From: Andeanibacterium fulvum | GTDB taxonomy: Bacteria > Pseudomonadota > Alphaproteobacteria > Sphingomonadales > Sphingomonadaceae | Length of the DNA: 64,000 bases | Assembly: GCF_037154085.1 (NCBI RefSeq) | Contig: NZ_JBANRM010000002.1 | Coordinates: 717,993 to 781,992 of the forward strand | Reading direction: 5' to 3' | Part shown: piece by piece, positions 49,788 to 59,513 of the stretch | Layout: each line of letters opens with the position of its first letter | How positions within the stretch are numbered: position 1 is the stretch's first letter | Made by a program: the position numbers and the translations under genes | The notes under the pieces: model-generated | What the model was told of the DNA's origin: nothing | Databases searched by the model: none | Seen by the model: the letters and a program-made list of their open reading frames with translations, nothing else

Positions 49788-52700
49788 TCACATCTTGAGC
49801 TTGAGCCCCACGGTGAAGCGGCTGCCCAGAAGGTCGAACATGCTGGCATTGGTCTGCACAGCATAGCCGCCCAGGCTGACCGGGAAGGCGCCGGTGGTCG
49901 GCGGGTCCTTGTCGAGCAGGTTGGTTGCCGAGACGAAGGCCTGGATCTCGCTTCCGCCGACTTCGAAATCGTAGCTCAGCCGCGCATCGAGATAGAAGAT
50001 CGCGGGCACGGAATTGTCCGCGATATTAGTACCCTCCACTGCGTCGGCACCGCCGATCAGATAGGTGCGGACGCCCGATCCGATCAGGCGGCCCTGCAGG
50101 AACCCCGTGAGGGGGCCATTGCGGTAAGTGACATTGCCGGTCGCCTTGAACTTGGGGAACAGGCCCGCCGTCGCCGTGTCGGGGGCAAGGCCGGTGATCC
50201 CGTCGAACTGAGTGACCGTGCCGGTCGCACCCGTGTCGCTGCGATCCAGCAGCCAGGCGGCAAAGATGCGCGCGGAGATGGATTCGTCCCCGCCGAACAG
50301 CTTGAGGTCGCTGCGATAGCCGATCTCGGCGTCGATGCCCTCCACCTTCGACTGGGCTACGTTTACATACTGGTCGCCCACATTGGTGGGCACATCGTTC
50401 ACCAGCGTTACCAGATCGCAGAACTGCGCCTCGTTATCGACCAGGCAGCGGCGCAGCACTTCGTTGAGGCCGACGCGGCCGATCGCATCCTTGATCTTCA
50501 CCTGATACCAGTCGACCGAGGCGGAGAAGCCCGGCAGGAATTTGGGCTGGAACACGATTCCGGCGGTCAGCGTATCGGCCTTCTCGGGCTTGATGTTGGG
50601 GTTGCCGCCGCTGAAGGTGGTGATGGAGATCGATTCCTGCGCGGGCGTGCGCGGATCGTCCACGCTGGCGGCGCCGCCGGTCTTGTCGAAGCGTTCGGAA
50701 AGATTGCCCGCGCGCACGTCGCGCGAATAGGTGCCGCGCAGGCGGAACGAGTCCGAGAAGGAGAGGTCGAGGCCCACCTTATAGGCCCAGATGTCCCCCG
50801 CGCCGGAGTAGTTGGCCCAGCGCCCCGCCGCGTTGATGACGGCAGAATCCATCCACGGCTGGTCGCTCACCAGCGGGAACAGCAGTTCGCCGAAGGCTTC
50901 CTTGACCTTGGTCGCGCCCTGGATGTTGGAGACCTTGGAGAACTGGAAGCCCACCGCATTGTTCGCACAATCGCCCGCCGGCACCCCGCGCAGGCCCAGC
51001 GCCGCGCTGTCGCACTTCACTACGGTGTAGGGCTTGGTGTCGAAGTCGGACGTGCGGTTGGTGGTATCCTGCACGACCTGATGGATCGATTCCTCGCGAT
51101 AGGAAGCACCCAGCGCGAGCGAGACGGGGCCGGCCCAATTTTCAAACAATGCGCCACGTGCAGAAACTTCGGCAAAATGCTGCTCGAAAGTCGTAATGTT
51201 CCGCTTCGGCGCAACGGAGTCATAGGACAGCGTTTCGCCCGTATAGCCGAGATTGGCGAAATAGAGCGGCGTATCGACATGCACGCCGACATCGTTGCCC
51301 AACACATAGTCGACCGCCTCTGCCGAGGCGTTACCGCGGCCGAACAGGTTGAGCGGCTTGCAGCCCGGGAAAGCAGCGGCGCCTTCGGGATCGAGCGAGA
51401 CGCGGCAGACGATGTTGCCTGACCCGTCGTCCACTGCGTCGAGCGCGGCATAGATACGGTCGAGCCGGATCGTATATTGGTCCCACACGCGGCGCGAATG
51501 GCCGTATTGGTAGAAGCCTTCGACTTTCCACCCGCCAAGGAAGCCGTCGCCGTCGATCTCGGCCTCGAAGCCCGCCGTGCCGACATTCTGCGTCACCCGG
51601 TCTTCCCAGTAAGACTGCCCGACATCCTCGATGCTGCCCACACGCCGCAGGTTGAACGACGCGATGTTGTTGTCGTTCATGATGTCGCGGATGTTGTCCG
51701 GCAGGAACGCATTGTCCTTGAAGATCGTGATCGTGCCCTGAGGATTGCCGAGGAAATAACCGCGCGGGAAGCTGTGCTGCCACTGGCGGTTATAGCCTCG
51801 AACATATTGGGCGAAGACCTTGAAATTGTCGCTCAGCTCGTAATCGCCATAGGCGAAGATCGAATAGCGGTCCGTATCGGGATAGAGCGTGTTGACCTCG
51901 CCGCCGCCGATATCGTCGCCGCTGCCACCCACGCTGCGCGCGCCGCTGGTGCCGACTGCCCCGGTCGAGATCGATCCGGGCACGAAGGGCGACGTGGTGC
52001 CATTGGCGTTGAACTGCAGGCCGTTGAGCAGCGGGTTGGCGGATGAGATGATGCCGTCGAAGCTGCCATGCATGGATCGGACATTGGCATAGTCTGTCCA
52101 CACGCCGTTGATCTGCAGCGCGCCGGTCGCATTGTACCAGTCGCGGCCTTCATAGGAGTGGACGCCTTCGGTCTTGGCATAGGACCCGGAGATCAGCAGA
52201 TGGCCCCGGTCTCCCAGATTGGTGCCCCAGGCCAGCTTGCCTTCATAATTCTCGTTATCCCCGCGCGAGGTCATGCCGCCCTGCAGGTCCAGCTGGACCC
52301 CGGTGAAATCGGTATCGAGCAGGAAGTTGGTCACGCCGGCCACGGCATCGGTGCCATAAGCGGCCGAAGCGCCGCCGGTGACCGTTTCGATCCCCTTGAT
52401 CATCGCTTCGGGAAAGACGTTGATGTCCACCCCGCCAAAGGCGCTGGAGGAGGGGAAACGACGGCCATTGAGCAGGGTCAGTGTGCGGTTGACGCCAAGG
52501 CCGCGCAGATTGAGCGTCCCGGTGCCGGAGCGGGTGAAGAATGCCGCGTTGCCCGGTGTCTGGTTGGCATAGAATTGCGGTAGCTGACTGACCGAGGCGA
52601 TCAGCGAGCTGGGGTCCATCGCCTCCAGTTCCTCCGCCTGCACGGCGGTGACTGGCACAGGTGTTTCCATCCCGCTGGTGACCAGGCGAGAGCCCGTCAC

Positions 52701-52844
52701 CACGATGGTGGCCTGTTCTTCGCTTGCGGGATCGTCCTGCGCATGGGCGGCAGTGGCCGCCAGGCTCAGTGCCGCCGCGCTCGCGCCGCAGGCAAACATG
52801 CCGCGCAAGGTCATGCGGGCAGCAAAATGCATCTTCCGGTTCAC
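49788..52844 (-). CDS. TonB-dependent outer membrane receptor
   Basis: A 1018-residue outer-membrane importer. A signal peptide (about 12-36) is followed by a plug domain (EQATIVVTGSRLVTSGMETPVPVTAVQAEELEAM in part; GTLNLRGLGVNRTLTLLNGRR; GGASAAYGTDAVAGVTNFLL) and a large 22-strand barrel. The barrel has FSDSFRLRGTYSRDVRAGNLSE, the GGNPNIKPEKADTLTAGIVFQP motif and the C-terminal FTVGLKLKM ending in an aromatic/hydrophobic pattern. GTG 52844 is preferred, since GGAGG lies eight bases before it; ATG 52832 is too far. The substrate is unknown. It is downstream of the BVMO gene on the same strand, with its own palindromic operator-like sequence. Confidence 0.92.
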   Translation of the reverse strand: MNRKMHFAARMTLRGMFACGASAAALSLAATAAHAQDDPASEEQATIVVTGSRLVTSGMETPVPVTAVQAEELEAMDPSSLIASVSQLPQFYANQTPGNAAFFTRSGTGTLNLRGLGVNRTLTLLNGRRFPSSSAFGGVDINVFPEAMIKGIETVTGGASAAYGTDAVAGVTNFLLDTDFTGVQLDLQGGMTSRGDNENYEGKLAWGTNLGDRGHLLISGSYAKTEGVHSYEGRDWYNATGALQINGVWTDYANVRSMHGSFDGIISSANPLLNGLQFNANGTTSPFVPGSISTGAVGTSGARSVGGSGDDIGGGEVNTLYPDTDRYSIFAYGDYELSDNFKVFAQYVRGYNRQWQHSFPRGYFLGNPQGTITIFKDNAFLPDNIRDIMNDNNIASFNLRRVGSIEDVGQSYWEDRVTQNVGTAGFEAEIDGDGFLGGWKVEGFYQYGHSRRVWDQYTIRLDRIYAALDAVDDGSGNIVCRVSLDPEGAAAFPGCKPLNLFGRGNASAEAVDYVLGNDVGVHVDTPLYFANLGYTGETLSYDSVAPKRNITTFEQHFAEVSARGALFENWAGPVSLALGASYREESIHQVVQDTTNRTSDFDTKPYTVVKCDSAALGLRGVPAGDCANNAVGFQFSKVSNIQGATKVKEAFGELLFPLVSDQPWMDSAVINAAGRWANYSGAGDIWAYKVGLDLSFSDSFRLRGTYSRDVRAGNLSERFDKTGGAASVDDPRTPAQESISITTFSGGNPNIKPEKADTLTAGIVFQPKFLPGFSASVDWYQVKIKDAIGRVGLNEVLRRCLVDNEAQFCDLVTLVNDVPTNVGDQYVNVAQSKVEGIDAEIGYRSDLKLFGGDESISARIFAAWLLDRSDTGATGTVTQFDGITGLAPDTATAGLFPKFKATGNVTYRNGPLTGFLQGRLIGSGVRTYLIGGADAVEGTNIADNSVPAIFYLDARLSYDFEVGGSEIQAFVSATNLLDKDPPTTGAFPVSLGGYAVQTNASMFDLLGSRFTVGLKLKM

Positions 52845-52962
52845 TGGAATTACCTCCCCAATCCTGTTGGCCGGTGCATCCCGCGCCCCGGCTCCAATCC
52901 CCTTCGCCCTCTCAGGCGGCGAGCCGGCTACGATGGTTCGAAGCCTCACTCGCTAATATGAA

Positions 52963-52980
52963 TATGAATACATATTCATA
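52963..52980 (-). promoter_or_regulatory. Palindromic operator-like sequence upstream of the receptor
   Basis: TATGAATACATATTCATA is an 8-2-8 inverted repeat in an AT-rich stretch of otherwise GC-rich DNA, about 120 bases upstream of the receptor start. It is a candidate promoter and repressor site. Confidence 0.5.
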
Positions 52981-53068
52981 AAACGTCAATCGGAGCGATG
53001 AGGGAAGTCGCGAAGGGAGCTAACCGGGCTTGCGGGCTCCCAAGTGAGGGCTGGCGCCGCACAGGAAA

Positions 53069-53098
53069 ACGCGCGCGGAACCGGGGCTCCGCGCGCGT
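53069..53098 (-). terminator. Intrinsic terminator of the BVMO operon
   Basis: A perfect 11-bp stem ACGCGCGCGGA/TCCGCGCGCGT (53069-53079 with 53088-53098) and eight-base loop, followed on the minus strand by TTTTCCT, 28 bases after the BVMO stop. Confidence 0.8.
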
Positions 53099-53125
53099 CG
53101 GCGTTGTCAGTGAGTCGGGAGGCGA

Positions 53126-54742
53126 TCAGCCGGGGGAAGGGGCAGTTATGGCGAACCCTGTGTAGCCTTCTGCGGCGACTGCATCGCATTTCTCGCGATA
53201 GGCGCCCACGCCGCCGACATAGGGCATGAACACTTCGCGCCCGTCGCGCGTCCGGCCCTTGTACCAGCTGTCGGCACGGGGGAAGAGCGTCATGTTCGCC
53301 ACTTCGTCGGCATGGGTCATCCAGGCCTGTTCGGCATCTGGATCGGCCTCGATGGTCGCTGCGCCCCGTTCACGCAGATCTTCGAGGCAGCGGGCGATCC
53401 ATTCCACATGCTGCTCGATGGAAACAACCACGTTGGACAGCACCGAAGGGCTTCCCGGCCCGGTGACGGTGAACAGGTTGGGGAAGCCCGCGACGGCAAG
53501 CCCCAGATAGCAGCGCGGCCCCAGTTCCCATTCGTCGCGCAAGCTCACGCCGCCGCGCCCGTGAATGTCGATCGCCTTGATCGCGCCCACGCAGGCATCG
53601 AAGCCGGTGGCGAAGACGATCACATCCGCCGGATAATGCGCACCGCTTTTCGTCACGATGGCATCGGCGGTGATTTCGGACACCGGGTCCTCGCGCACAT
53701 CCACCAGCGTGACGTTGTCCTGCGCCATGGTTTCGTAAAAGCCGATCTCGGAGCACATGCGGCGGGAGCCGAGCGGATATTGGGGGCTCATCTTGCGGGT
53801 TTTCGCAGGGTCCTTCACGATCCCGGCGATCTTGTCGTTGATGAAGCGGGCGGCGTAGGAATTGCTCTCCTCGTCGAACAGCAGATCCTCATAGGCCATC
53901 AGCATGCCGGTCGTGCCTGCGCCCCATTGCTGCTCGAACCGTGCCGAGCGGGCATCCTCGCTCTGGGCTTTGGCGGCGCCGGGATGGGGCGCGCCGAAGA
54001 AGCCCAGCGGGGAATTGCGCGCGGCCTCACGGTCTTGTCGCAAGGTGGCCTGGGCGGCGGAGAATTCCTCGTCGGACAGGTCGCGATTATTGGCCGGCAC
54101 GGCATAGTTCGGCGTGCGCTGGAATACGGTGAGCTGCGAGGCGACCCTGGCCAGCTGCGGTATCGCCTGAATGCCGGACGAGCCAGTGCCGAAGATCGCG
54201 ATCCGCTTGCCTTCTAGCTCGACTGTATCGTCCCACGTCGCCGTATGGAGGATGCGTCCCCTGAAACTCTCGATCCCCGGCAGGTCAGGCGTCTTCGGGG
54301 CCGAAAGCGCGCCCGTGCCCAGAACTACGAACCGGGCGGTGACGGTGTCGCCCATATCGGTTTCGACCGTCCAGTTCGCTTGCGTCTCGTTCCAGCGGGC
54401 GGAAATGACGCGTGTGTCGAAGGTGATGTCTCGCTTCAGGTCGAAACGGTCCGCCACATGTTCTAGATATGCGAGAATTTCGGGCTGCGCGGCATAGCGC
54501 TCGCTCCAGCGCCACTCCTTTTCCAGTTCGGGCGAGAAGGAATAGGAATATTCGATGCTGGGAATGTCGCAGCGCGCGCCCGGATAGCGGTTCCAGTACC
54601 ATGTGCCGCCGACGCTGGAGCCGGCCTCCACCACATGGGAGGAAAAGCCGGCCTCACGTAGCTTCAACTGCATGTAGAGGCCGGTGAACCCCGCCCCCAC
54701 AACCAGCACGTCGAGTGTCGAAGGGACGGGATTGCGGCTCAT
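53126..54742 (-). CDS. Flavin monooxygenase, Baeyer-Villiger type
   Basis: A 538-residue FAD/NADPH monooxygenase. It has FAD motif VVGAGFTGLYMQLKLREAG near the N-terminus, GGTWYWNRYPGARCDIPS, the BVMO fingerprint FRGRILHTATWDDT (FxGxxxHxxxW, with Asp in place of the usual Pro), NADPH motif IAIFGTGSSGIQAIP, and the later VIFATGFDA. Such enzymes insert oxygen next to a ketone to make an ester or lactone. The ATG at 54742 shares one base with the stop of the esterase gene in front. Together they could turn a ketone into an alcohol plus an acid. The substrate is unknown; cyclohexanone- or steroid-like ketones are typical of the subfamily. Confidence 0.9.
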   Translation of the reverse strand: MSRNPVPSTLDVLVVGAGFTGLYMQLKLREAGFSSHVVEAGSSVGGTWYWNRYPGARCDIPSIEYSYSFSPELEKEWRWSERYAAQPEILAYLEHVADRFDLKRDITFDTRVISARWNETQANWTVETDMGDTVTARFVVLGTGALSAPKTPDLPGIESFRGRILHTATWDDTVELEGKRIAIFGTGSSGIQAIPQLARVASQLTVFQRTPNYAVPANNRDLSDEEFSAAQATLRQDREAARNSPLGFFGAPHPGAAKAQSEDARSARFEQQWGAGTTGMLMAYEDLLFDEESNSYAARFINDKIAGIVKDPAKTRKMSPQYPLGSRRMCSEIGFYETMAQDNVTLVDVREDPVSEITADAIVTKSGAHYPADVIVFATGFDACVGAIKAIDIHGRGGVSLRDEWELGPRCYLGLAVAGFPNLFTVTGPGSPSVLSNVVVSIEQHVEWIARCLEDLRERGAATIEADPDAEQAWMTHADEVANMTLFPRADSWYKGRTRDGREVFMPYVGGVGAYREKCDAVAAEGYTGFAITAPSPG

Positions 54743-55653
54743 CAGGCCCTCCCGAGCGACTGGCGCATGAAGGCGCCGGCGTCCTCTATGGCCAGTTTCC
54801 CGGCCTCGAGCATGAAGTGGAATGCCAGGAAGACATGCGGCAGGTTGGGCCATACATCCAGCCGCACGGCCGTGCCGCTGGTGGCGGCATTGGCGGCGAG
54901 GCGGATCGAATCCTCCAGCAGGATCTCGGCCGAGCCGACCTGTATCAACAGCGGCGGGAGTCCGTGCAGGCTCGAAAAGACCGGGGAGGCATAGGGGTTA
55001 CGCCCATCATTGCCCGCCATATAGGCGATGGCGGCAGTGAGCAGGCCTTCGGCCGTCAGCGACGGGTCCGCCTTGGCGTTGGTCTCGTAAGTCGAACCGT
55101 CGCACAGCAGGTTGGCCCAGGGCGAGATCGGGATCGCGGCGGCGGGAAGCGGATCGCCAGCTTCGCGCAGACCAAGCAGCACGGACATGACCAGCCCTCC
55201 GCCCGCGCTGTCGCCTGCCAGCACGATCCTATCCGGCGCGATGCCCTGTTCCAGCAAGGCGCGATAGGCATTGATGCAATCGTCGAGCGCGGCCGGGAAG
55301 GGGTGTTCGGGGGCCAGGCGATAATCGATCGACCACAGGGTCAGCCCGCCGGCCCGCGCCAACTCGCCCGCCAGCGCGCGATAGCCATGGGCGCTGCCCG
55401 CCACGAAGGCGCCGCCGTGAATATAGACCAGCACCGCCTCCGGGTCCGCACCGGGATAGGTGCCGTGCAGGGCCGGAATGCCGCCCAGTTCGCCGGGCGT
55501 GAACACGAGGTCCTCCGCCACTGGCACCATGGCCAGCGTTTCTTCGAAATCGGCTCGTGCCTTTGCCGGATCATCGGCGAAATTCGGGCCGCCCTGACGC
55601 AGGCCTTCGATAAGCGCTACGAGCGCGGGTTCTTCCCCACGGCGTGGATTCAC
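54742..55653 (-). CDS. Alpha/beta hydrolase, hormone-sensitive lipase family
   Basis: A 303-residue esterase with the HSL motif YIHGGAFVAGS, nucleophile GDSAGGG, and the acid/His region near LPPLLIQVGSAEILLEDSIRLA and PNLPHVFLAFHFM. No signal peptide, so it is cytoplasmic like the BVMO. The start is placed at GTG 55653 because GGGAGAG lies four bases before it; the frame is open to a TTG at 55734 without a better site. It is the first gene of the BVMO operon and would cleave the ester formed by that enzyme. Confidence 0.88.
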   Translation of the reverse strand: MNPRRGEEPALVALIEGLRQGGPNFADDPAKARADFEETLAMVPVAEDLVFTPGELGGIPALHGTYPGADPEAVLVYIHGGAFVAGSAHGYRALAGELARAGGLTLWSIDYRLAPEHPFPAALDDCINAYRALLEQGIAPDRIVLAGDSAGGGLVMSVLLGLREAGDPLPAAAIPISPWANLLCDGSTYETNAKADPSLTAEGLLTAAIAYMAGNDGRNPYASPVFSSLHGLPPLLIQVGSAEILLEDSIRLAANAATSGTAVRLDVWPNLPHVFLAFHFMLEAGKLAIEDAGAFMRQSLGRA

Positions 55654-55741
55654 AAGTCTCTCCCAAGCAATCGGCCGCGTGAAGCGCGGTCCGTTATCGA
55701 GTCGGGAGAGTAACGGCGCGAGTGATGCGCGCAAACGAAAA

Positions 55742-55765
55742 CGGCGGCACCCGAAGGTGCCGCCG
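55742..55765 (-). terminator. Intrinsic terminator of the second TonB receptor gene
   Basis: A perfect 10-bp stem CGGCGGCACC/GGTGCCGCCG with a CGAA loop, followed on the minus strand by TTTTCGTTT, 30 bases after the stop. Confidence 0.85.
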
Positions 55766-55794
55766 CTTCCTGTTCAAATTGACCGGTGCCGCAA

Positions 55795-58700
55795 TCAGAA
55801 ATCGTAGCTGAGGCCGATCTTGATCCGCCATACGGAAGAGCTGAAGTTGATCGGATTGTCGTTGTCGATCGATGCTGCCCCGTTGAAGCCGGTGATGATG
55901 TAGCGGCCCTGAGCGTCGACCCCGCTCGAGGAGGCGACATCCTGCAGCCCGCGATAATCGCGGCGGCGCTGCACGTTCCAGCTGTCGTCAAGCAGGTTCA
56001 GGAAGTTGTCGATCGTGCCGTAGAGCTTGATCTTGTCTTCCTTGTAACCGAACAGATGGCCCGGACCGGGGATCTCCTGCGAGAAGGAGAGGTCGACATC
56101 GAAGTACCAGTCGCCCGCGCAGGTATTGCGGGCGATGGTGCTGCCGAGATAGCCCTTGGCACAGCCCAGCGACGAAGCCCAACTGGCGAGGTCGGCCACG
56201 GCGGTCATGTTGGACGAAGGTGCGATGTTCGGGTCGTCGACGCCGGTCGGCAGGTAGACGAGCGCATTGTCCGAGCCCGAGACGGAATCGCCCCATACGC
56301 CGCTGCCCGCGAAGGTCAGGCTGTAGGGACGGCCGGCACGGCCGATGAAGGTGATGCCCAGCCGGGTATCGAGATCCTCGAAGAATTCCTCGCGGAAGTT
56401 CGTGCTGAGCGTGAAGTTGTGCTTGCTCGAATAGAAGCCGGTCGAGTCCGCGGGGTTCTGGCGGTCGAAAGCGGCGACGTTGTCGTAGTTCGAACCGGCA
56501 GTGGAGTTGTACATGCTCCGGCGGTCATGGGCATCGGTATAGGAATAGCCGAAGGTGAAGTTGGTCGAACCGCCTGAGGTGAAGATACCGCCGTCGAACT
56601 GCTTGGACAGGATGATCGAGGCGATGTGGCTGTCATAGCTGCCGGTATTGGTCAGCATCAGTTCGTCGTCGCGGCTGGTGCCGAAGCAGGCTGCGGTGAC
56701 GTTGTTGTAGGTCGGCTTGGGTTGAACGTCGACGAGCGTGGCATCGCAGCCCGCGCGGGTCGGATCGATCGCTGCGTAGATCGGACGGCCGTCGATCGTA
56801 TAGCCGTTCAGACCCTTTGCGATGTCCGGCACCATCGACAGGTCCACCACGTTGAACGGGTCCATGTAGTGGCTGTAGATGTAATCCAGATCCACGTGCC
56901 AGCCGCTGAAGAAGCCGCTGTCAGTGAAGTTCAGATCGGTGCCGATGCCGAAATTGGCGCGCAGTACGGACGGCATCTTGATGTTCGGATCGATCGACTG
57001 CGTATCGCCGCGACCCGCTGCCGCGCTGGCGACGCCTGCGGCCTTGAAGCATTCGGGAACGCCGGTGAACTGGCCGTCCACCACCACGTCGATCTGGCCC
57101 GCCGGGCAGGGGGCATCCTGCGTGGTACCCTGGGCGAAGCCACGGCCGTCATTCTGGAAGGCATTGCCGAACCACACCACCGGGTCGCCGCCCGAGAACA
57201 TGCCTATGCCGCCATGCAACTGCGTACGGCTGAAGACCGAGAAATCATCGAGATCGTAGGTCAGGCCGAGGCGCGGCATCCATACCGGCGCGAGCGCGTC
57301 GAAGCCGGTGTCGTTGCCGAAGCCGTAGCGGTCGACGAAGTTCTGGTTCAGCGCCGGATGGCCGCCATCGTACCAGTCGACCCGCAGGCCGACCGTGGCG
57401 GAGAGGCGATCGGTTACTTCCCAATCGTCCTGCGCGAAGAGCGAGTAGATCGTCCGGCGGAAGCTGGCCGCCGCATCGTTGATGTCGCCAGTGCTGGAGA
57501 AGTTGCCGAACGCACCTTCGACCGCACCCGAGACCACGCCGTTGGGCGTGTTGGTGGTATTGTTGTTGCCGGTGCCCGGGGAAAGCAGGCCAGCCTTCAG
57601 ATCGTCGATATTGCGGAAGACCAGCGTGCCGGTGGCGTTCTGGACGAACAGGTTGAACAGGTTCGCCTGGTTGATTTCGCCGCCGAACTTCAGCTTATGC
57701 GCGCCTAGGTCTAGCTTGGCGGCGACGCGCCACTGATTGACGTTGGTACGAAGGTCGTTGGCCGAGCGGGAGAAGCCCGGACCCACTTCCACGGCGCCGT
57801 CATCGGCATTGCCGGCGCCGTTCGCCACGCCCACGATGATGCGCGGGATCGGGTTGGCATCCTGCGCCTCGCCGCCGCCGACCGGATCCTGCACGTCGCG
57901 TACTTCCGAACGCGAGTAGCGGATTTCCGTCGAGAGATTGTCGGTCCAGTCCGAATAGAGGCGCGCCGAATAATAGTTCGAGCGAGTGCCGCTGAGGTAG
58001 AAGGTGTTGCCGCCCACCACGGTGCCGCCGAAGGTGCCGGTGCGCGCCTGGTCGTCCGAGCGGGTCGTGCTTTCCTCGAGCCGCTGATAGGTCAGCTCCG
58101 CACGATGGCGGTCGGAAAGCTGGAAGTCGCCGCGGAGGAAATAGCGATCGTTGCTGTAGGGGCGGCTCTTGATCGGAGCGCCGGCTTCGATCCCGTAGAC
58201 GTCCTTCAGGACGGTTGCGATCTCGTTGAACTGATCGATGCTGACCTGCGTGATCGGCAGGGGATAACCGTCACCCGCGGGGCCATCGTCCTGCGACTGA
58301 CCGGCTTCCTGATGCTCGTAAGCGCCGTAAAGCCAGACGTAATCCTTGACGACGGGGCCGCCGAGATAGGCGCCCCAGCGCTTTTCCGGCTCGACCGGGG
58401 CGACGGCGGTGCCGTCGACCGTGTTGCCGCGCAGGCCGTCATCCGAATATTCGAAGAAGCCGCCGAAATGGTAGTCGTTCGTGCCCGACTTGGTGACGAC
58501 ATTGATCGAGCAGCCGGTGAAGGCGCCGTAATCGACGTCGAACGGGGCGAACTGCACCTGGGTTTCGCGCACCGCGTCATAGGGGATCGGGGTAGAGCTA
58601 CGCGAGGAGAAGCCGGTGTCGTTCAGGCCGTAAATGTCGCCCTGGCTGATGCCGTCGACAGTGAAGGCGTTGCCGCGATCATTGCCGCCAAGGCAGGAGA

Positions 58701-59235
58701 TGCGGTCCTGGCCCGAGCCGGTGTCATCGCGGTCAAGGCTGACGCGCGGGTCGATACGGATCACGTCGCGCACGTCGCGGTTGAAGCTGGGCGCGTCGGT
58801 CAGCAATTCGCTGGTGAAGCTCTGGCCGGGGCCGACTGCGAGCTGAGTGGCGCTGACGCGGGCGGCCGAAACGACGATCGCGCCCGAGCCGGGCATGAGC
58901 GTGAAGGTCAGGCTGGTTTCACCCTGCAGGGTCAGGAACACGCCGCCGACCGACTGGCCCTCATAGCCGTCGAGGTCGGAGGTTACGGTGTACGGACCGC
59001 CCGTGGTCAGGTTGGGCGCGCGGAAGCGGCCTTCGCCATCGGCGATCAGCGTGCGCTCCACGCCGGTGCGGTCGTCGCGCACCGTCACCATGGCGCCCGG
59101 CAGTGCACTGCCATCCTCGGCCGTCACGCGGCCCTGGATGCCGGAGGTGATCTGCTGGGCGGCGGCAGGCGCCGGGAGCACAACGGCGGCCGTGAGGCTC
59201 GCGACGCTGGCGGCGAGAAGATACTTCAGTTTCAT
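55795..59235 (-). CDS. TonB-dependent receptor with carboxypeptidase-regulatory-like domain (Oar-like)
   Basis: A 1146-residue outer-membrane protein. The signal peptide (LLAASVASLTAAVVLPAPAAA) is followed by a CarboxypepD_reg-like beta-sandwich (about 30-115; GIQGRVTAEDGSALPGAMVTVRDD and RFRAPNLTTGGPYTVTSDLDGY). Then come a plug (LTDAPSFNRDVRDVIRIDPRVSLDRDDTG in part; NAFTVDGISQGDIYGLNDTGF; GCSINVVTKSGTNDYHFGGF) and the barrel. This layout is that of Oar/SusC-related receptors, found for peptides, glycans and other large substrates. GGGAG lies ten bases before the ATG. It has its own terminator and is not obviously part of an operon. Confidence 0.9.
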   Translation of the reverse strand: MKLKYLLAASVASLTAAVVLPAPAAAQQITSGIQGRVTAEDGSALPGAMVTVRDDRTGVERTLIADGEGRFRAPNLTTGGPYTVTSDLDGYEGQSVGGVFLTLQGETSLTFTLMPGSGAIVVSAARVSATQLAVGPGQSFTSELLTDAPSFNRDVRDVIRIDPRVSLDRDDTGSGQDRISCLGGNDRGNAFTVDGISQGDIYGLNDTGFSSRSSTPIPYDAVRETQVQFAPFDVDYGAFTGCSINVVTKSGTNDYHFGGFFEYSDDGLRGNTVDGTAVAPVEPEKRWGAYLGGPVVKDYVWLYGAYEHQEAGQSQDDGPAGDGYPLPITQVSIDQFNEIATVLKDVYGIEAGAPIKSRPYSNDRYFLRGDFQLSDRHRAELTYQRLEESTTRSDDQARTGTFGGTVVGGNTFYLSGTRSNYYSARLYSDWTDNLSTEIRYSRSEVRDVQDPVGGGEAQDANPIPRIIVGVANGAGNADDGAVEVGPGFSRSANDLRTNVNQWRVAAKLDLGAHKLKFGGEINQANLFNLFVQNATGTLVFRNIDDLKAGLLSPGTGNNNTTNTPNGVVSGAVEGAFGNFSSTGDINDAAASFRRTIYSLFAQDDWEVTDRLSATVGLRVDWYDGGHPALNQNFVDRYGFGNDTGFDALAPVWMPRLGLTYDLDDFSVFSRTQLHGGIGMFSGGDPVVWFGNAFQNDGRGFAQGTTQDAPCPAGQIDVVVDGQFTGVPECFKAAGVASAAAGRGDTQSIDPNIKMPSVLRANFGIGTDLNFTDSGFFSGWHVDLDYIYSHYMDPFNVVDLSMVPDIAKGLNGYTIDGRPIYAAIDPTRAGCDATLVDVQPKPTYNNVTAACFGTSRDDELMLTNTGSYDSHIASIILSKQFDGGIFTSGGSTNFTFGYSYTDAHDRRSMYNSTAGSNYDNVAAFDRQNPADSTGFYSSKHNFTLSTNFREEFFEDLDTRLGITFIGRAGRPYSLTFAGSGVWGDSVSGSDNALVYLPTGVDDPNIAPSSNMTAVADLASWASSLGCAKGYLGSTIARNTCAGDWYFDVDLSFSQEIPGPGHLFGYKEDKIKLYGTIDNFLNLLDDSWNVQRRRDYRGLQDVASSSGVDAQGRYIITGFNGAASIDNDNPINFSSSVWRIKIGLSYDF

Positions 59236-59513
59236 TGGGCTGACGCTCCCTGTTAGCGTGATGCCGGGGTGCGTATGGATGGTTCGAGACGCAACCATGT
59301 CTCTTTCGTGACAGGTTGGTTACAGGCGGAACCGGCTATTGCAACGCAGCGGAATTTGTCGCCGCAATGTTTGATTTCCGCGGCTTTTTTGCGTCTTGTT
59401 GCCGCGTTGCAACAATCTGGGAATTTTCGCTCGCGCGCCATTTCCCACAGCAAATCCACAGGCCGGACAGGCCCATTTGCTGCGCTGCAATGCCTATGGG
59501 CAGCGCAGGCGAC

